A stretch of 52,730 nucleotides of DNA from Maribacter sp. (GTDB lineage Bacteria > Bacteroidota > Bacteroidia > Flavobacteriales > Flavobacteriaceae), in NCBI GenBank assembly GCA_024643345.1, contig JAHENB010000018.1, positions 1 through 52,730 of the forward strand. Direction: 5' to 3'. Below, one piece after another: positions 10,801-19,771 of this stretch. The position numbers were made by a program, and so were the translations under genes. The notes beneath the pieces were generated by a model that worked only from the letters and a program-made list of their open reading frames with translations, was not told where the DNA came from and did no database searches. The number at the start of each line of letters is the position of its first letter. Positions within the stretch are counted from its first letter, which is position 1.

Positions 10801-13800
10801 ATCAGCGTAAAATCGGTGGTTCCTGTCACACTGATTTCAACCGCTTCCGGATCTCTACAATTCAAAGTTGATACCACTGTTAACGTAGGAACCACATCGG
10901 TCGGTGGATTGATGGTGGGCAGGTCAAAAGTAGTTTGACACCCGTTGCCGTCAATGGCATAAACAGTGATGTTCTGAGGCAACCCATTATCAACGATTTC
11001 AAAGGTATTGCCCAATTGGTAATTGCTAAAACCGGTAATGCTATATTGATATCCACTTCCCACCGTACCCGGGTTGCCCGGATCTACGTTCACCGTGATG
11101 ATCGTGGAACTGAAACGGTTTGCACCTGGTTCACAGGTAAAATCGGGAGCGCTTGCGGTTATGGCAAAATCACTTGGTTCTATAATTGTAAGGGGAGCTG
11201 AAAGTACTGAACATCCCCTGGCAGTCAGCACCTCTACTTGATATTGGGCCGGGGGTAATCCTGAGAAGGATCCCGTATTGTTGCGATCATGCTCCAATCC
11301 ACTACCGAGGTCGTTCAATATATATTCAATAGGGGTATCCACATCGGTGCCAAATTGCAATAGAATATCGATGCTACCATCATCGGAACCGAAACAACTG
11401 ATATCTTGTTTGAGTTCACTGGCGATTATTGGTGGAATGGCGGGCAACAATTGTACATTCACTATAAAGTCGCAAAGGGTCTCTGTGTCGGTTACTTCCA
11501 CTTGGTAGGTTCCCGGCGCAATTCCGTTAAAAATACCCGCTGTTCGATCGCCAGTGATAGGCGCTCCAATATTGGTTCCTACCCCATCCTGCAATTGATA
11601 ACTGAACTGGTTGCTACCACCTATGACACTTACTGTAATCACACCATCTGCATTGTTACAGGAAGGGCTAGAAGAAAAATCGCCAGAGGCTGACAAGAAT
11701 TCATAAACTTCGGCGGTACCCTGACTGGTACAGCCATTGGCATCGGTTACGTCGACCACATAGACGCCGGGACTGCTGACCTGAAAGGTGTATTCATATC
11801 GATTGTTTCCAATATTCAGCACTCCAAATTGGGTATCCCCGGCCAAGGTAAACCTTGGGGTGTCCACCAGGTTGGCATCCATGCTTACCGTAACATCGAA
11901 TTGTGTCGCAGTGACCACGCATTGGTTATCGACAGTAATGGTCGGTGGCACCAAGTTCGGCTGTAATTGGATCACAGTCGCAATGGCAAAGGAAGTACAA
12001 CCACTGATATCCCTCACAAAAACATCATAACTCCCCGCAGCGGCCACAAAAGTGGTTTCCAAGGTCCAATCGCCCACAGCAGGGGTGGCCCCAGTGGCCA
12101 TATAGGCAAACTCGTAGGGTCCACCTGCACCGCCTGCGCCCTGAACCGTAATTTGCCCTGCGGCATTACAATTTGCGGGTTCCTCCACCAAAATATCAAT
12201 GGTGGGCAGGTTTTGATCGATAATGATTCCCGTGGCATCAGTACAATCATCCGTTAAATTGGTCACGATTACCTGATAGTCTCCGGGCAAGGCAAGATAA
12301 TTATTGATATAAGGATCCACTCCAGGTGCTATGGTTTCAACAATAATGCGCGTTCCATCCAAGTTATTGAGCAGTTCAATCTGCAAATTATCCCCGGGGG
12401 CAAAACCCGTAACGGTGTAAATGATCTCGCCATTTCTGTTGACATCACAAAAACCAGCGGTAGAGGTTGCGGTGACATCCAAAGTTGAAGGCCCATTAAT
12501 TGGCGGAATCAAATCCAAATAGATACACCCTGTTGCCGTATCGGTAACCTCGACGGTATAGGCCACACCATACTGAAGTCCATTGAAGGTATGTCTTCTA
12601 GGGGGGGAATTTGGTGAAACAGGCGGTAATGGGTCATTCGCCAAGCGAATCAAGAACGGCCCTGTACCACCGAAAATTTCCACCGTATTGCTAAAACCTG
12701 TAGCACTACAGACCGGTAATGGTACAGGATCGGGAACCACATTGACGGTATTTTGAGTAATGGTCAAAGGATCGACATCCCTACATCCATTGGCATCCAA
12801 GGTAACTACGGTATAATTGCCAGGTATCAAAAGTGGATCATTAACGACCAGTGGCAACGAAGCAGGTGCCACATTATTGAAAGTGAACATTTGATTTCCC
12901 AAATTGTCCTCTATGATAAAGGTAAAATTGGCCGTGCCATTGCTTACACTATTGATGGTGATTCCTCCACTTACGCTACCCGCGCTACAAGTGGCTTGAA
13001 TCTCACTTACATTGGCATCAGGTCCTGGCGTAGCGTCCAAAGCGATGTTAACAAGTGCCAATGGTGTTTCACAACCTCGGGCATCCCTAACGATATAGGG
13101 ATAATTTCCGACTGCCAAATTGGAATAGACCGTTTGGGCGGTAAATGGGCCACCATTAAAACTGATTTCATATGGGGGTATACCACTTGTGGCATCCGGA
13201 GTGATAGTTACCGTACCATTGTTGGGGTTACCACAACTGACCGGTGTGGTCGAGACTATGGCGGGCGCAATCTGTTGCGGCGGGTCTACCACCAAAGGAG
13301 ATGAAAAAGCCTCACATCCTTCATTATCGGTAACCCTAAATATATAAGTACCGCCAGCTGTGACAGGATAAAGGAAGTTATTGGCCGCCAAAGGCTGCGA
13401 AACGCCATATGTGGCACCATTGTCGTTGCTCACCTGGTATTCCTTTGGGGTGGCACTGGCCAAATAGCCACCTGTGACCTGAACTTGAATCTGCCCGGGA
13501 GCCCCACCACAAGGAATGGCGGTATCTAAACTGATATTGACCCTCAATTGGGGATTTATAGTCACTCCGATCTGGTCCCTACAATTATTGCCATCTACTA
13601 CTTCAATGGTGTAATTGCCGGGACTCAGCCCCGCAAATATCGGACTGGCCTGCAAACTACCACCATTGATGCGATATTGATGGGTCGCCAAAGCCGCGGT
13701 TCCAGCGGTCGAGGTAACGGCAATGGTCGCACCGGTCCCAGGGATATAGCAGTAATCGCTCGAAGCGGCATCGACGGCTATGGTGGGCGAATCGATAGGC

Positions 13801-16403
13801 GTTAGGGTAAAATCATACGTGGTGGTGCATCCTTCGGCATCGGCCACAGAAAGGGTATAGGTACCCGGCACTGAGAGGTTATTAAAGGTGGTTCCCGTTT
13901 TTGGGCCTACGGTAGTCCCACCGCCAGGGTATACCAAGGTATACCTATAACCGCCCCATCCTCCGGATGCCGATGCGATCACCCTGCCTATATTGCCATT
14001 GGCACAACTCATAGCGGTTACATTTCCAGTAAGTGCAATGGGTGTTACAGGTTCAGAAATGGTAAAACCAATCGAATCTGTACAACCGGAATCTACATCC
14101 GTCACGGTTATGGTGTAGGTACCTGCCCCAGAAGGTGGCAAAATGACTTCAGCACCACTTTGTGGTCCGCCAGAGTATAGTCCCCCATTGATATCATAGG
14201 TATAATTATTTGCAAAACCATCGATGATATAGGTTCCGGTGCCGTCGGTTGCCCCGGTACAAACCCTTAAATCGCCCCCGGATTTTACCCTTGCCCTGAT
14301 GGAGCTAATTTGGGCGGGCGTAAAGCTTTCGGTAATGCTACAGCCATTGACATCGGTCGCCATAAACTGATAAGAAACATTGGTGGGCAATCCAATAAAA
14401 TTATTGCTCCCCCCATTGTTTAACGAAATGGGCGCAATTATTTCATAGGTAGCTATCGCGGCATTGGCCGTTACCGTCAATTGAACGTCCGATGTGCCGG
14501 CCGAACAATTAATATTACTCTGTGCAAAGGCAATATCGGTTGGTGGATCAACATTATTTATAACTATAGGGGTAAGGTCTCTTCTACAACCACTGTCATC
14601 AATAATGGCAGGGACATAACTACCTGCGGCCAAGCCCGTAAAATTAGGTGAAGGTGAAAAATTCACACCATCGATGCTATATTGGTAGCCAGTTCCCGAA
14701 CCCCCGGATACGCCTTGAATATCTATTTCACCACCATTGACGCCCCCTCCCGCAGCACAAGTCCTATCGGCGATTTTTATGGCAGTGCCATTGATGGCGC
14801 CCACTTCGGTTACCGTGACCGAATTGGGCATCGATAATATACAATTGAATGCTCCCGATTCGTATAGGACCTCAATATTATTATAAGTACCCGCGGATAC
14901 GGAAAGCACGGGGTTGGTACTCCATGGATCTCCGGAATCGGCCCTAAAAGACAGGTCGTATCCTTTGGCATCGGTAATATTGAATTGCAATCGAGCTCCA
15001 CCATTCGTACAGGTACCATCAACGCCATTTACCGTAATATCGGGCGGGGTAAGCTCTTCTACGTTTGCCGATGCCGTAATCGTACATCCATTGCTATCGG
15101 TTATCGTAAATTCATAGGTGCCTGGACTGTTAATGGTATGCACCCTTGAAGCGGCATAAGGCGGACTGGATGGCCCTGCTCCGTTAACAATGTAGCTATA
15201 TGGGGGTGTTCCGCCCGAGGTGTACACCGTAATGTCTACACTATTGATACCACATGCCGCGCTGAAACTATTGTTGGGCTCAGCGGAAGCAGCTAACGCC
15301 ACGACCCCATTTCCAATAATGATGGGATTCCCGGAGGTGTCCAAATTTTGCCTTGGTGGCAAGATACCGTTCAGGGGATCTCCTGTACATTGCTGGGTCT
15401 CGACCTGTACCGTGTAGGTGCCAAAACCTACTGCGGCAAAAGTATAAGGATTATTGGGTATAAATGCAGTAAATTCCTGTGCGGTCCCAGAAGCATCGAG
15501 CAAGGTATACTTGTATGGCCCGGGCACGTTGTTGGCCGTAACGGTAATCGTACCGGTATCCCCGGCACATTGTGCATCGGTAAATGTCACATCAATGTCT
15601 ATGTCCAGTTGTTGGATAACAATGGGTGCATAAGGATATTCACAAGCATCCGGCGTATTCTTTAAACGTGCTTTTACTACATAGGAACCGGGATTCAGGT
15701 TGTTGAAAATAGGACCCTGCCAAGGTCCAAAGCCGCTCCCGCTATTGATGCTGAACTCATAAGCGCTCGATAGGTTGGTTATCTGTATTCTTCCAGGAAC
15801 TCCACATATAAAATCGTTTTTCACGAAAGTCTGGGTAATATTACTCTTCTTAACTTTGAAGAAATATTGTTGGCCATCGGCAACCACCCTGAATTCAGCA
15901 CCTATGGAGGAAGGAATGGAAGCAGCATTGATCGTAAAGCTTGACCCGGTGGCCACTTGGGTATAACAGGAAGTGTTTGTATTTGGGCAATCGTTGTTGA
16001 TGTCTGCACTACAACTGCCCCCTAAAATTTGCCATGAAACGGAAGAATGACTACCCGAAAGGGTCACTAGCCTATTGTCGGAATCCCCGCAAAGGTTAAA
16101 GCGTGCCAGGGTACTGCCATCGTTTGCACAACCCACCAATTGGTCGGCCCCTTGGATAATGGTCGCAAACACGGGCTGAAAATAGGTGGATTCCTTCTTG
16201 GCCGCGCTCATCTGGCCGTCTAAAATCTTGTTGGTATCATCCAAGTTCCCCTCCTTGGATGCGCTATAGGGTCTTTCCAAAACGGAAGCCAATTCAGAAA
16301 TAAAATCAAATATTCTTGGGTTAGCTACGGCAGAAGTACATACTGCAGATAGGGCCAACAGCAGTACGGCATAGTAAATATGCCTTGTTTTTTTTGGGAG
16401 CAT
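7869..16403 (-). CDS. Giant SprB-repeat surface protein with T9SS type B sorting domain
   Basis: This 2844-residue protein is the largest in the window. A signal peptide spans about residues 1-27. A unique N-terminal region of about 200 residues follows, then about 28 tandem beta-rich repeats of roughly 80-100 residues. Each repeat begins with a cysteine before an acidic or glycine turn (for example PVSCNGEQDGTVTV) and most end in a D-x-x-G-C motif (DANGC, DENGC, DVEGC). This is the SprB-repeat pattern (PF13573). The last 85 residues are a type B T9SS sorting domain: FPNFFTPDGNGENDLW, KIYDRYGR and a final VGHFTLYR. SprB of Flavobacterium johnsoniae is a motile gliding adhesin. No PorP/SprF-type gene is adjacent. 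Surface location is well supported; a gliding role is inferred. Confidence 0.93.
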   Translation of the reverse strand: MLPKKTRHIYYAVLLLALSAVCTSAVANPRIFDFISELASVLERPYSASKEGNLDDTNKILDGQMSAAKKESTYFQPVFATIIQGADQLVGCANDGSTLARFNLCGDSDNRLVTLSGSHSSVSWQILGGSCSADINNDCPNTNTSCYTQVATGSSFTINAASIPSSIGAEFRVVADGQQYFFKVKKSNITQTFVKNDFICGVPGRIQITNLSSAYEFSINSGSGFGPWQGPIFNNLNPGSYVVKARLKNTPDACEYPYAPIVIQQLDIDIDVTFTDAQCAGDTGTITVTANNVPGPYKYTLLDASGTAQEFTAFIPNNPYTFAAVGFGTYTVQVETQQCTGDPLNGILPPRQNLDTSGNPIIIGNGVVALAASAEPNNSFSAACGINSVDITVYTSGGTPPYSYIVNGAGPSSPPYAASRVHTINSPGTYEFTITDSNGCTITASANVEELTPPDITVNGVDGTCTNGGARLQFNITDAKGYDLSFRADSGDPWSTNPVLSVSAGTYNNIEVLYESGAFNCILSMPNSVTVTEVGAINGTAIKIADRTCAAGGGVNGGEIDIQGVSGGSGTGYQYSIDGVNFSPSPNFTGLAAGSYVPAIIDDSGCRRDLTPIVINNVDPPTDIAFAQSNINCSAGTSDVQLTVTANAAIATYEIIAPISLNNGGSNNFIGLPTNVSYQFMATDVNGCSITESFTPAQISSIRARVKSGGDLRVCTGATDGTGTYIIDGFANNYTYDINGGLYSGGPQSGAEVILPPSGAGTYTITVTDVDSGCTDSIGFTISEPVTPIALTGNVTAMSCANGNIGRVIASASGGWGGYRYTLVYPGGGTTVGPKTGTTFNNLSVPGTYTLSVADAEGCTTTYDFTLTPIDSPTIAVDAASSDYCYIPGTGATIAVTSTAGTAALATHQYRINGGSLQASPIFAGLSPGNYTIEVVDGNNCRDQIGVTINPQLRVNISLDTAIPCGGAPGQIQVQVTGGYLASATPKEYQVSNDNGATYGVSQPLAANNFLYPVTAGGTYIFRVTDNEGCEAFSSPLVVDPPQQIAPAIVSTTPVSCGNPNNGTVTITPDATSGIPPYEISFNGGPFTAQTVYSNLAVGNYPYIVRDARGCETPLALVNIALDATPGPDANVSEIQATCSAGSVSGGITINSVSNGTANFTFIIEDNLGNQMFTFNNVAPASLPLVVNDPLLIPGNYTVVTLDANGCRDVDPLTITQNTVNVVPDPVPLPVCSATGFSNTVEIFGGTGPFLIRLANDPLPPVSPNSPPRRHTFNGLQYGVAYTVEVTDTATGCIYLDLIPPINGPSTLDVTATSTAGFCDVNRNGEIIYTVTGFAPGDNLQIELLNNLDGTRIIVETIAPGVDPYINNYLALPGDYQVIVTNLTDDCTDATGIIIDQNLPTIDILVEEPANCNAAGQITVQGAGGAGGPYEFAYMATGATPAVGDWTLETTFVAAAGSYDVFVRDISGCTSFAIATVIQLQPNLVPPTITVDNQCVVTATQFDVTVSMDANLVDTPRFTLAGDTQFGVLNIGNNRYEYTFQVSSPGVYVVDVTDANGCTSQGTAEVYEFLSASGDFSSSPSCNNADGVITVSVIGGSNQFSYQLQDGVGTNIGAPITGDRTAGIFNGIAPGTYQVEVTDTETLCDFIVNVQLLPAIPPIIASELKQDISCFGSDDGSIDILLQFGTDVDTPIEYILNDLGSGLEHDRNNTGSFSGLPPAQYQVEVLTARGCSVLSAPLTIIEPSDFAITASAPDFTCEPGANRFSSTIITVNVDPGNPGTVGSGYQYSITGFSNYQLGNTFEIVDNGLPQNITVYAIDGNGCQTTFDLPTINPPTDVVPTLTVVSTLNCRDPEAVEISVTGTTDFTLITSGPLGTVVPNVSVTGASTATVLLPDAGDYLIIVRDDSPNGCDYPLPKHTVIAPIDPVAAVSEAKPVTCFGDSNGELFIDVSTYTGLYNYTVYRSADITKTTPMATGSFDTANFPDINGDLARITGLPAGNFFVEVVEAAAPYCAADSNVVTVRTPNGALDVQAVEVGNVSCDDNLGTIDATGSGGWDTTPYEYQLLKDDGSGTYLVEVGFNANNQFQNLTSGDYRVEIRDVEGCTDTFDITLSAIPSIQAGIREPQNLVCPGGNNAVLEAYDLISGNPGAIGGVAGAGYKYQLIYLNSNNIADERERSGLQDSPTFIGAFGGVISAGWYAIEITSSYNCSFITPPYEVVPPPPVQPKLVQTQVPGCGGMGEMRLYIENPDPLFTYEYRIAPTPDPINDPYTDLVGNSILIPGIAGVLYQFDVRKKNASNTCNPVRSNGITMTDATGVTLLPNQPDDISCASELDGRIESFINGGVGNDIFTLYIGDPVDAFSPVVAAFRGPQNFGTFEGLPEGNQYYIAVTSGATCQDIAGPFEILRPEPIVFNADSTPVSCNGEQDGTVTVEVMSGGVGLIQFAIEPNFNEFFSDPATPGTYTFDDLAAGDYEILIQDENGCFEKDVITVTEPLSIQLTNIQVVPELCIGANDGSMVFEVVGGTPFVDPLVSPLPYFEYKVEMIAPIDQTGTGVFAPYDGMPIQNLQGGASYAIYIQDANLCSASDVFNVGIGVDLTAEPTVQYGCEGIFPNSTVTVEMQDSSLLPQMLFYLEDLNSTAPPLTMSQMINLAEPENTYGDLPAGQYRVHMFHSNGCSNMVEFIVDPYGPLTLTAEKTGPNELTASASGGFGGYEYYFQGQPQGSDNVYLTNVSGDVEVKVVDQMGCVAVVMIPFEFTGMLEFPNFFTPDGNGENDLWTINGRDFFPYIEIKIYDRYGRVVAILDQVTNWDGTYEGKDLPSGDYWYVVNQNDARNTRFVGHFTLYR

Positions 16404-16538
16404 AGGTTAAGTCTGATTTGGCCGGAACAACCATGATTTGGGGATCGGATTATTCCTCAGCGTAATTATTTAAACTTATAATTTCTATTTATATTTAACC
16501 CTTGGGTTACTTTAATAATAATTATCTAACGAAAAATC

Positions 16539-17657
16539 ATGAAGAATAGTGTGTTAATGATATGTTTATTCGTTGTAATGTTCAATTTTTCTTGCGGACA
16601 GGATGCTGAAAATCAAGTTGATATACCATCGGATGTTCCATTTTCCCCTGAGCTGTTAATCGATGGGCTACTGATTCCATGGGGAATGGCGTTCCTTCCT
16701 GATGGGAGCTTGCTGGTTACCGAAAAATCAGGAGAATTGATTCATTTTATAGATGGAAAAAAAATTGCAGTTTCTAATGTTCCCGAAGTATATGACCGGG
16801 GCCAAGGCGGCCTGTTGGACATCGAACTACATCCCGATTACGAAAATAACGGTTGGATCTACATCACCTATGCCTCGCCCGAGGGGCCGGTCAAAGGGGG
16901 GAACACGGCAATAATAAGGGCAAAATTAAAAGATAATGCTTTGGTAAACAAAGAGTTATTATATAAAGCCGAACCCAATACTACAAAAGGGCAGCACTTC
17001 GGTTCGAGAATTGTCTTTGATAATGACGGCTATCTTTATTTCTCTATCGGGGAGCGCGGGGAGCGCGATGTCAATCCACAGGATATCACATTGGACGGGG
17101 GTAAGATTTATAGACTTTTTGATGACGGCCGAATTCCCGAAGACAATCCTTTCGTGGGCACTTCAGGAGCCAAAACGGCCATATATAGTTACGGACATCG
17201 CAACCCACAAGGTTTGGCCAAAAATCCAGATTCGGGAGAAATATGGGATCATGAACATGGGCCTCGTGGCGGGGATGAAATCAATATCATCAAAAAAGGA
17301 GCAAACTATGGCTGGCCCTTAATTACCTATGGCATCAATTATAGCGGCACACCGATTACCGATAAAACCGAAATGCAAGGCATGCAGCAACCTATTCATT
17401 ACTGGGTTCCCAGTATTGCACCTAGTGGGATGGCCTTTATAACCACTGGCAAATACCGTGGATATAAGGGAAGTATTTTGGTGGGCTCCCTGGCCTTCCA
17501 ATATCTGGAACGACTGGAACTCGATGGGACCAAGGTGATGAAACGCGAGAAACTATTGGAAAACTTGGGGCGGGTTCGCAATGTAAAGCAAGGACCTGAC
17601 GGACTCATATATGTTGCGATTGAGGGCAAGGGTATCTATAGATTAAATCCAAACTAG
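16539..17657 (+). CDS. PQQ-dependent sugar dehydrogenase (soluble aldose dehydrogenase family), lipoprotein
   Basis: A 372-residue protein with an N-terminal hydrophobic segment and lipobox (FNFSCGQ, Cys19). It is a six-bladed propeller of the GSDH family (PF07995): a PWGMAFLPDGSLLVTEKSG first blade, GQHFGSR with His153 at the position of the catalytic histidine of soluble glucose dehydrogenases, YGHRNPQG, EHGPRGGDEIN and a final VRNVKQGPDGLIYV blade. These enzymes oxidise aldoses with PQQ and pass electrons to a carrier. The next gene, 53 bases on, encodes a c-type cytochrome, which is a fitting acceptor. The gene is divergent from the giant adhesin gene with 135 bases between. No PQQ biosynthesis genes are seen here. 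Confidence 0.88.
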   Translation: MKNSVLMICLFVVMFNFSCGQDAENQVDIPSDVPFSPELLIDGLLIPWGMAFLPDGSLLVTEKSGELIHFIDGKKIAVSNVPEVYDRGQGGLLDIELHPDYENNGWIYITYASPEGPVKGGNTAIIRAKLKDNALVNKELLYKAEPNTTKGQHFGSRIVFDNDGYLYFSIGERGERDVNPQDITLDGGKIYRLFDDGRIPEDNPFVGTSGAKTAIYSYGHRNPQGLAKNPDSGEIWDHEHGPRGGDEINIIKKGANYGWPLITYGINYSGTPITDKTEMQGMQQPIHYWVPSIAPSGMAFITTGKYRGYKGSILVGSLAFQYLERLELDGTKVMKREKLLENLGRVRNVKQGPDGLIYVAIEGKGIYRLNPN

Positions 17658-17710
17658 CGCAGGCCACCATGACCTACACTGCTCTTAAAATCAATACCCA
17701 AAATCATTAA

Positions 17711-18115
17711 ATGAAGACTTTCTTATTCTCGTACTTCACAATCGTGTGTGTCCTTTCACTATATGTCTTTCAAGAGCCCGCCTTGGAGGCAAGTATTCAG
17801 CGTGGTAGCGAGATATATGCCGATTTTTGCGTTACCTGCCATTTAGATCAGGGAGAAGGTGTGGCCAATACCTTCCCTCCCTTGGCAAAATCTGACTATT
17901 TGGCGAACAATAGGGAAGGCAGCATTAGGGGGGTCAAATTTGGGCAACAGGGTAATTTGGTAGTGAACGGGGTGACCTATAACAGCGTTATGGCCCCCTT
18001 GGGTTTGGAAGACGACGAGGTGGCCGATGTGATGAATTTTATCCTAAATTCTTGGGGCAATACTTCCGAAAAGATGGTAACGGTCGAAGAGGTTGGGGCC
18101 ATTCAAAAAAAATAA
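17711..18115 (+). CDS. Class I c-type cytochrome, exported
   Basis: A 134-residue protein with an uncleaved or cleavable N-terminal hydrophobic segment (residues 2-21). It contains one haem motif CVTCH (Cys40, Cys43, His44), followed by FPPLAKSDYL and a likely axial Met94 in NSVMAPLG, then the closing helix DDEVADVMNFILNSWG. This layout is that of small mono-haem cytochromes found as partners or domains of quinoprotein dehydrogenases. It sits right after the sugar dehydrogenase gene and the two are probably cotranscribed. It would move electrons from the dehydrogenase to the respiratory chain. Confidence 0.9.
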   Translation: MKTFLFSYFTIVCVLSLYVFQEPALEASIQRGSEIYADFCVTCHLDQGEGVANTFPPLAKSDYLANNREGSIRGVKFGQQGNLVVNGVTYNSVMAPLGLEDDEVADVMNFILNSWGNTSEKMVTVEEVGAIQKK

Positions 18116-18126
18116 GGTCCCTCATC

Positions 18127-18154
18127 AAAAAAGGGGCATTGATTGATTCAATGC
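18127..18154 (-). terminator. Probable intrinsic terminator of murQ
   Basis: On the minus strand a 7-bp stem (GCATTGA at 18154-18148 and TCAATGC at 18142-18136, 5-base loop) is followed by CCC and six T residues (complement of A at 18127-18132). It begins 7 bases after the murQ stop. A T tract at 18164-18169 on the plus strand may let it also serve the cytochrome gene. Confidence 0.7.
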
Positions 18155-18160
18155 ATGGGC

Positions 18161-18973
18161 CTATTTTTTATGCGTATCCAGTGCTTTCTTGACCGAGCCA
18201 TATTTTTGTAGCAGCTGCTCCGCTTCTTTATAATCAAGACCCAAACCTTCCATCACATAGCGGACGCCACGATCTACCAATTTGGTATTGCTCAACTGCA
18301 TATTAACCATTTTATTTCCTTTAACACGTCCTATTTTTATCATCAAGGCCGTCGAAATCATGTTGAGGACCAACTTTTGCGAGGTCCCGCTCTTCATTCT
18401 GGTGCTTCCTGTAACGAATTCAGGTCCCACGTTGATTTCAATGGCAATATCTGTGGCGAGGGCCAAGGGAGAACCTGGGTTATTCGTGATTCCGGCCGTG
18501 AGCAAGCCGTTCTTTTTGGCCTCTTCCACTCCGCCCAAAACGTAGGGCGTGGTTCCCGAAGCAGCAATTCCCACGACCACATCTTGTTTATTGATATCAT
18601 GCACCATGAGATCTTTCCAGGCCTGCTGCCGGTCATCCTCTGCGTTTTCAACCGACTTTCTGATGGCGGTATCGCCCCCAGCGATCAATCCGACCACGCG
18701 AGAATGTGGCATACCGTAAGTAGGGGGGATCTCAGAAGCGTCAAGAATGCCCAATCTCCCACTGGTACCGGCCCCAATATAGAAAAGTCGCCCTCCTTTA
18801 TCAAAACGTTCGGCCAAGGCATCTACCAAAAGGGTAATCTGCGGTATGGCCAAAGCCACTGCCTCGGCCACTTTACGATCTTCCAGATTCATTTTGGTGA
18901 GAATGGTCTGGGTATCCATCATGTCCAAACCCTCATGATGTGATGGTGTTTCGGTAATTTTTATGTATCCCAT
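18161..18973 (-). CDS. murQ: N-acetylmuramic acid 6-phosphate etherase
   Basis: A 270-residue SIS-domain enzyme that splits MurNAc-6-phosphate into GlcNAc-6-phosphate and D-lactate in the cytoplasm. The N-terminus carries the TETPSHH substrate segment. The SIS core has YIGAGTSGRLGILDASEIPPT, in which Glu81 corresponds to catalytic Glu83 of Escherichia coli MurQ. ENAEDD near residue 110 covers the second acidic catalytic position, and VTGSTRMKSGT follows. It is about 28 residues shorter than the E. coli enzyme, mainly at the C-terminus. It lies 8 bases downstream of the DeoR-type regulator gene on the same strand and divergent from the rest of the recycling operon. Confidence 0.96.
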   Translation of the reverse strand: MGYIKITETPSHHEGLDMMDTQTILTKMNLEDRKVAEAVALAIPQITLLVDALAERFDKGGRLFYIGAGTSGRLGILDASEIPPTYGMPHSRVVGLIAGGDTAIRKSVENAEDDRQQAWKDLMVHDINKQDVVVGIAASGTTPYVLGGVEEAKKNGLLTAGITNNPGSPLALATDIAIEINVGPEFVTGSTRMKSGTSQKLVLNMISTALMIKIGRVKGNKMVNMQLSNTKLVDRGVRYVMEGLGLDYKEAEQLLQKYGSVKKALDTHKK

Positions 18974-18981
18974 ATGAAAAT

Positions 18982-19731
18982 TTATAAAAGACGGATGTCG
19001 TGGTTTCTAAAAAGGTTCAGCAAGTTATTGTCGGGTTCCAACTCCGTTATCATGGTATTGATGGCATTGATATCGCAGGTTTTGTACCGGTGCTGTGAAT
19101 TGAGTTTTTCCGAAATACATAAAAGTACCGTTTTTTTAGAAGCCTTGATCACTGCCTTTTTAAGTTGTACGATATCCCAATCGAACTCCGTTAGGCCGTA
19201 CAATGAATCTACATATCCCGTTCCAATAAAACTATAGTCGACCTTAATTTCAGACAATTGATGAATGGCATGAGATCCGATTGAAATTTGGGCATCCCTG
19301 GATATTTTACCCCCAATAAAGATCACGTCGATATTGGGCTTGGCCAATAATTCAAAGGCAACCGGGAGGCTTAGGGTAAAACAAGTAAGTTCGAGATTCG
19401 TGGGAATCAAACGAGCCAATTCCAAACAGGTAGTACCCCCATCGATGAAAATGACGCCCCCTTGTTTCAATAACCTAATCGCTTTTTCAGCTATTTTGGT
19501 CTTTTCCTCTAATGCATAAATAGTTCCATTTCTTGCACCATAACTTGTAAAACCCAAGGAAACGGCCCCCCCATGAACTTTCTTCAATTTGTTTTCACCA
19601 TCAAGTTCCTTTACATCACGCCTGACCGTATCGATGGATACGTCCAACGATTCCGCGATGTCGGTGAGCAGCACTCGGTTGTGCAAGGCCACTTCGTTTA
19701 AAATAAGTTGCTGACGTTCTTCTTTGAGCAT
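18982..19731 (-). CDS. DeoR/GlpR-family transcriptional regulator
   Basis: The start is placed at ATG 19731, giving 249 residues that begin MLKEERQQLILNEV, the usual DeoR opening. The frame stays open 41 codons further upstream, but that part is low-complexity and crosses the promoter. The N-terminal winged helix (residues about 5-55) includes LTDIAESLDVSIDTVRRDV. The C-terminal DeoRC sugar-phosphate sensor domain (about 75-235) includes FIDGGTTCLELARLI. The family usually represses sugar catabolic operons and releases DNA on binding a phosphorylated sugar. Located between murQ and the nagB-fusion operon, it most likely controls both. The inducer would plausibly be GlcNAc-6-P, GlcN-6-P or MurNAc-6-P (inference). 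Confidence 0.9.
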   Translation of the reverse strand: MLKEERQQLILNEVALHNRVLLTDIAESLDVSIDTVRRDVKELDGENKLKKVHGGAVSLGFTSYGARNGTIYALEEKTKIAEKAIRLLKQGGVIFIDGGTTCLELARLIPTNLELTCFTLSLPVAFELLAKPNIDVIFIGGKISRDAQISIGSHAIHQLSEIKVDYSFIGTGYVDSLYGLTEFDWDIVQLKKAVIKASKKTVLLCISEKLNSQHRYKTCDINAINTMITELEPDNNLLNLFRNHDIRLL

Positions 19732-19751
19732 AAAAATTGCTATTGAGTTCA

Positions 19752-19759
19752 CAAAGATA
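19752..19759 (-). promoter_or_regulatory. -7 promoter element for the deoR-type/murQ unit
   Basis: TATCTTTG on the minus strand (19759-19752) matches TAnnTTTG and lies 20 bases before the ATG at 19731. No TTG is present at the -33 distance. That position is instead covered by the inverted AAACTGCACAA element (19782-19772). Confidence 0.55.
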
Positions 19760-19771
19760 GAAAATAATCCG

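Noticed and set aside
12753-13304. A 183-codon open frame on the plus strand inside the giant SprB-repeat gene
   Set aside because: It is antisense to in-frame repeats that keep the cysteine pattern, has no recognisable domain, and is one of many such frames over this gene.
7869-16403. Possible repeat array or CRISPR-like structure over 8.5 kb
   Set aside because: The repetition is at protein level only (SprB repeats); the DNA copies are diverged and irregular in length, with no identical direct repeats or spacers.
16497-16508. AACCC-TT-GGGTT inverted repeat before the sugar dehydrogenase gene
   Set aside because: The arms are only 5 bp with a 2-base centre, there is no second copy, and nothing ties it to a known regulator.
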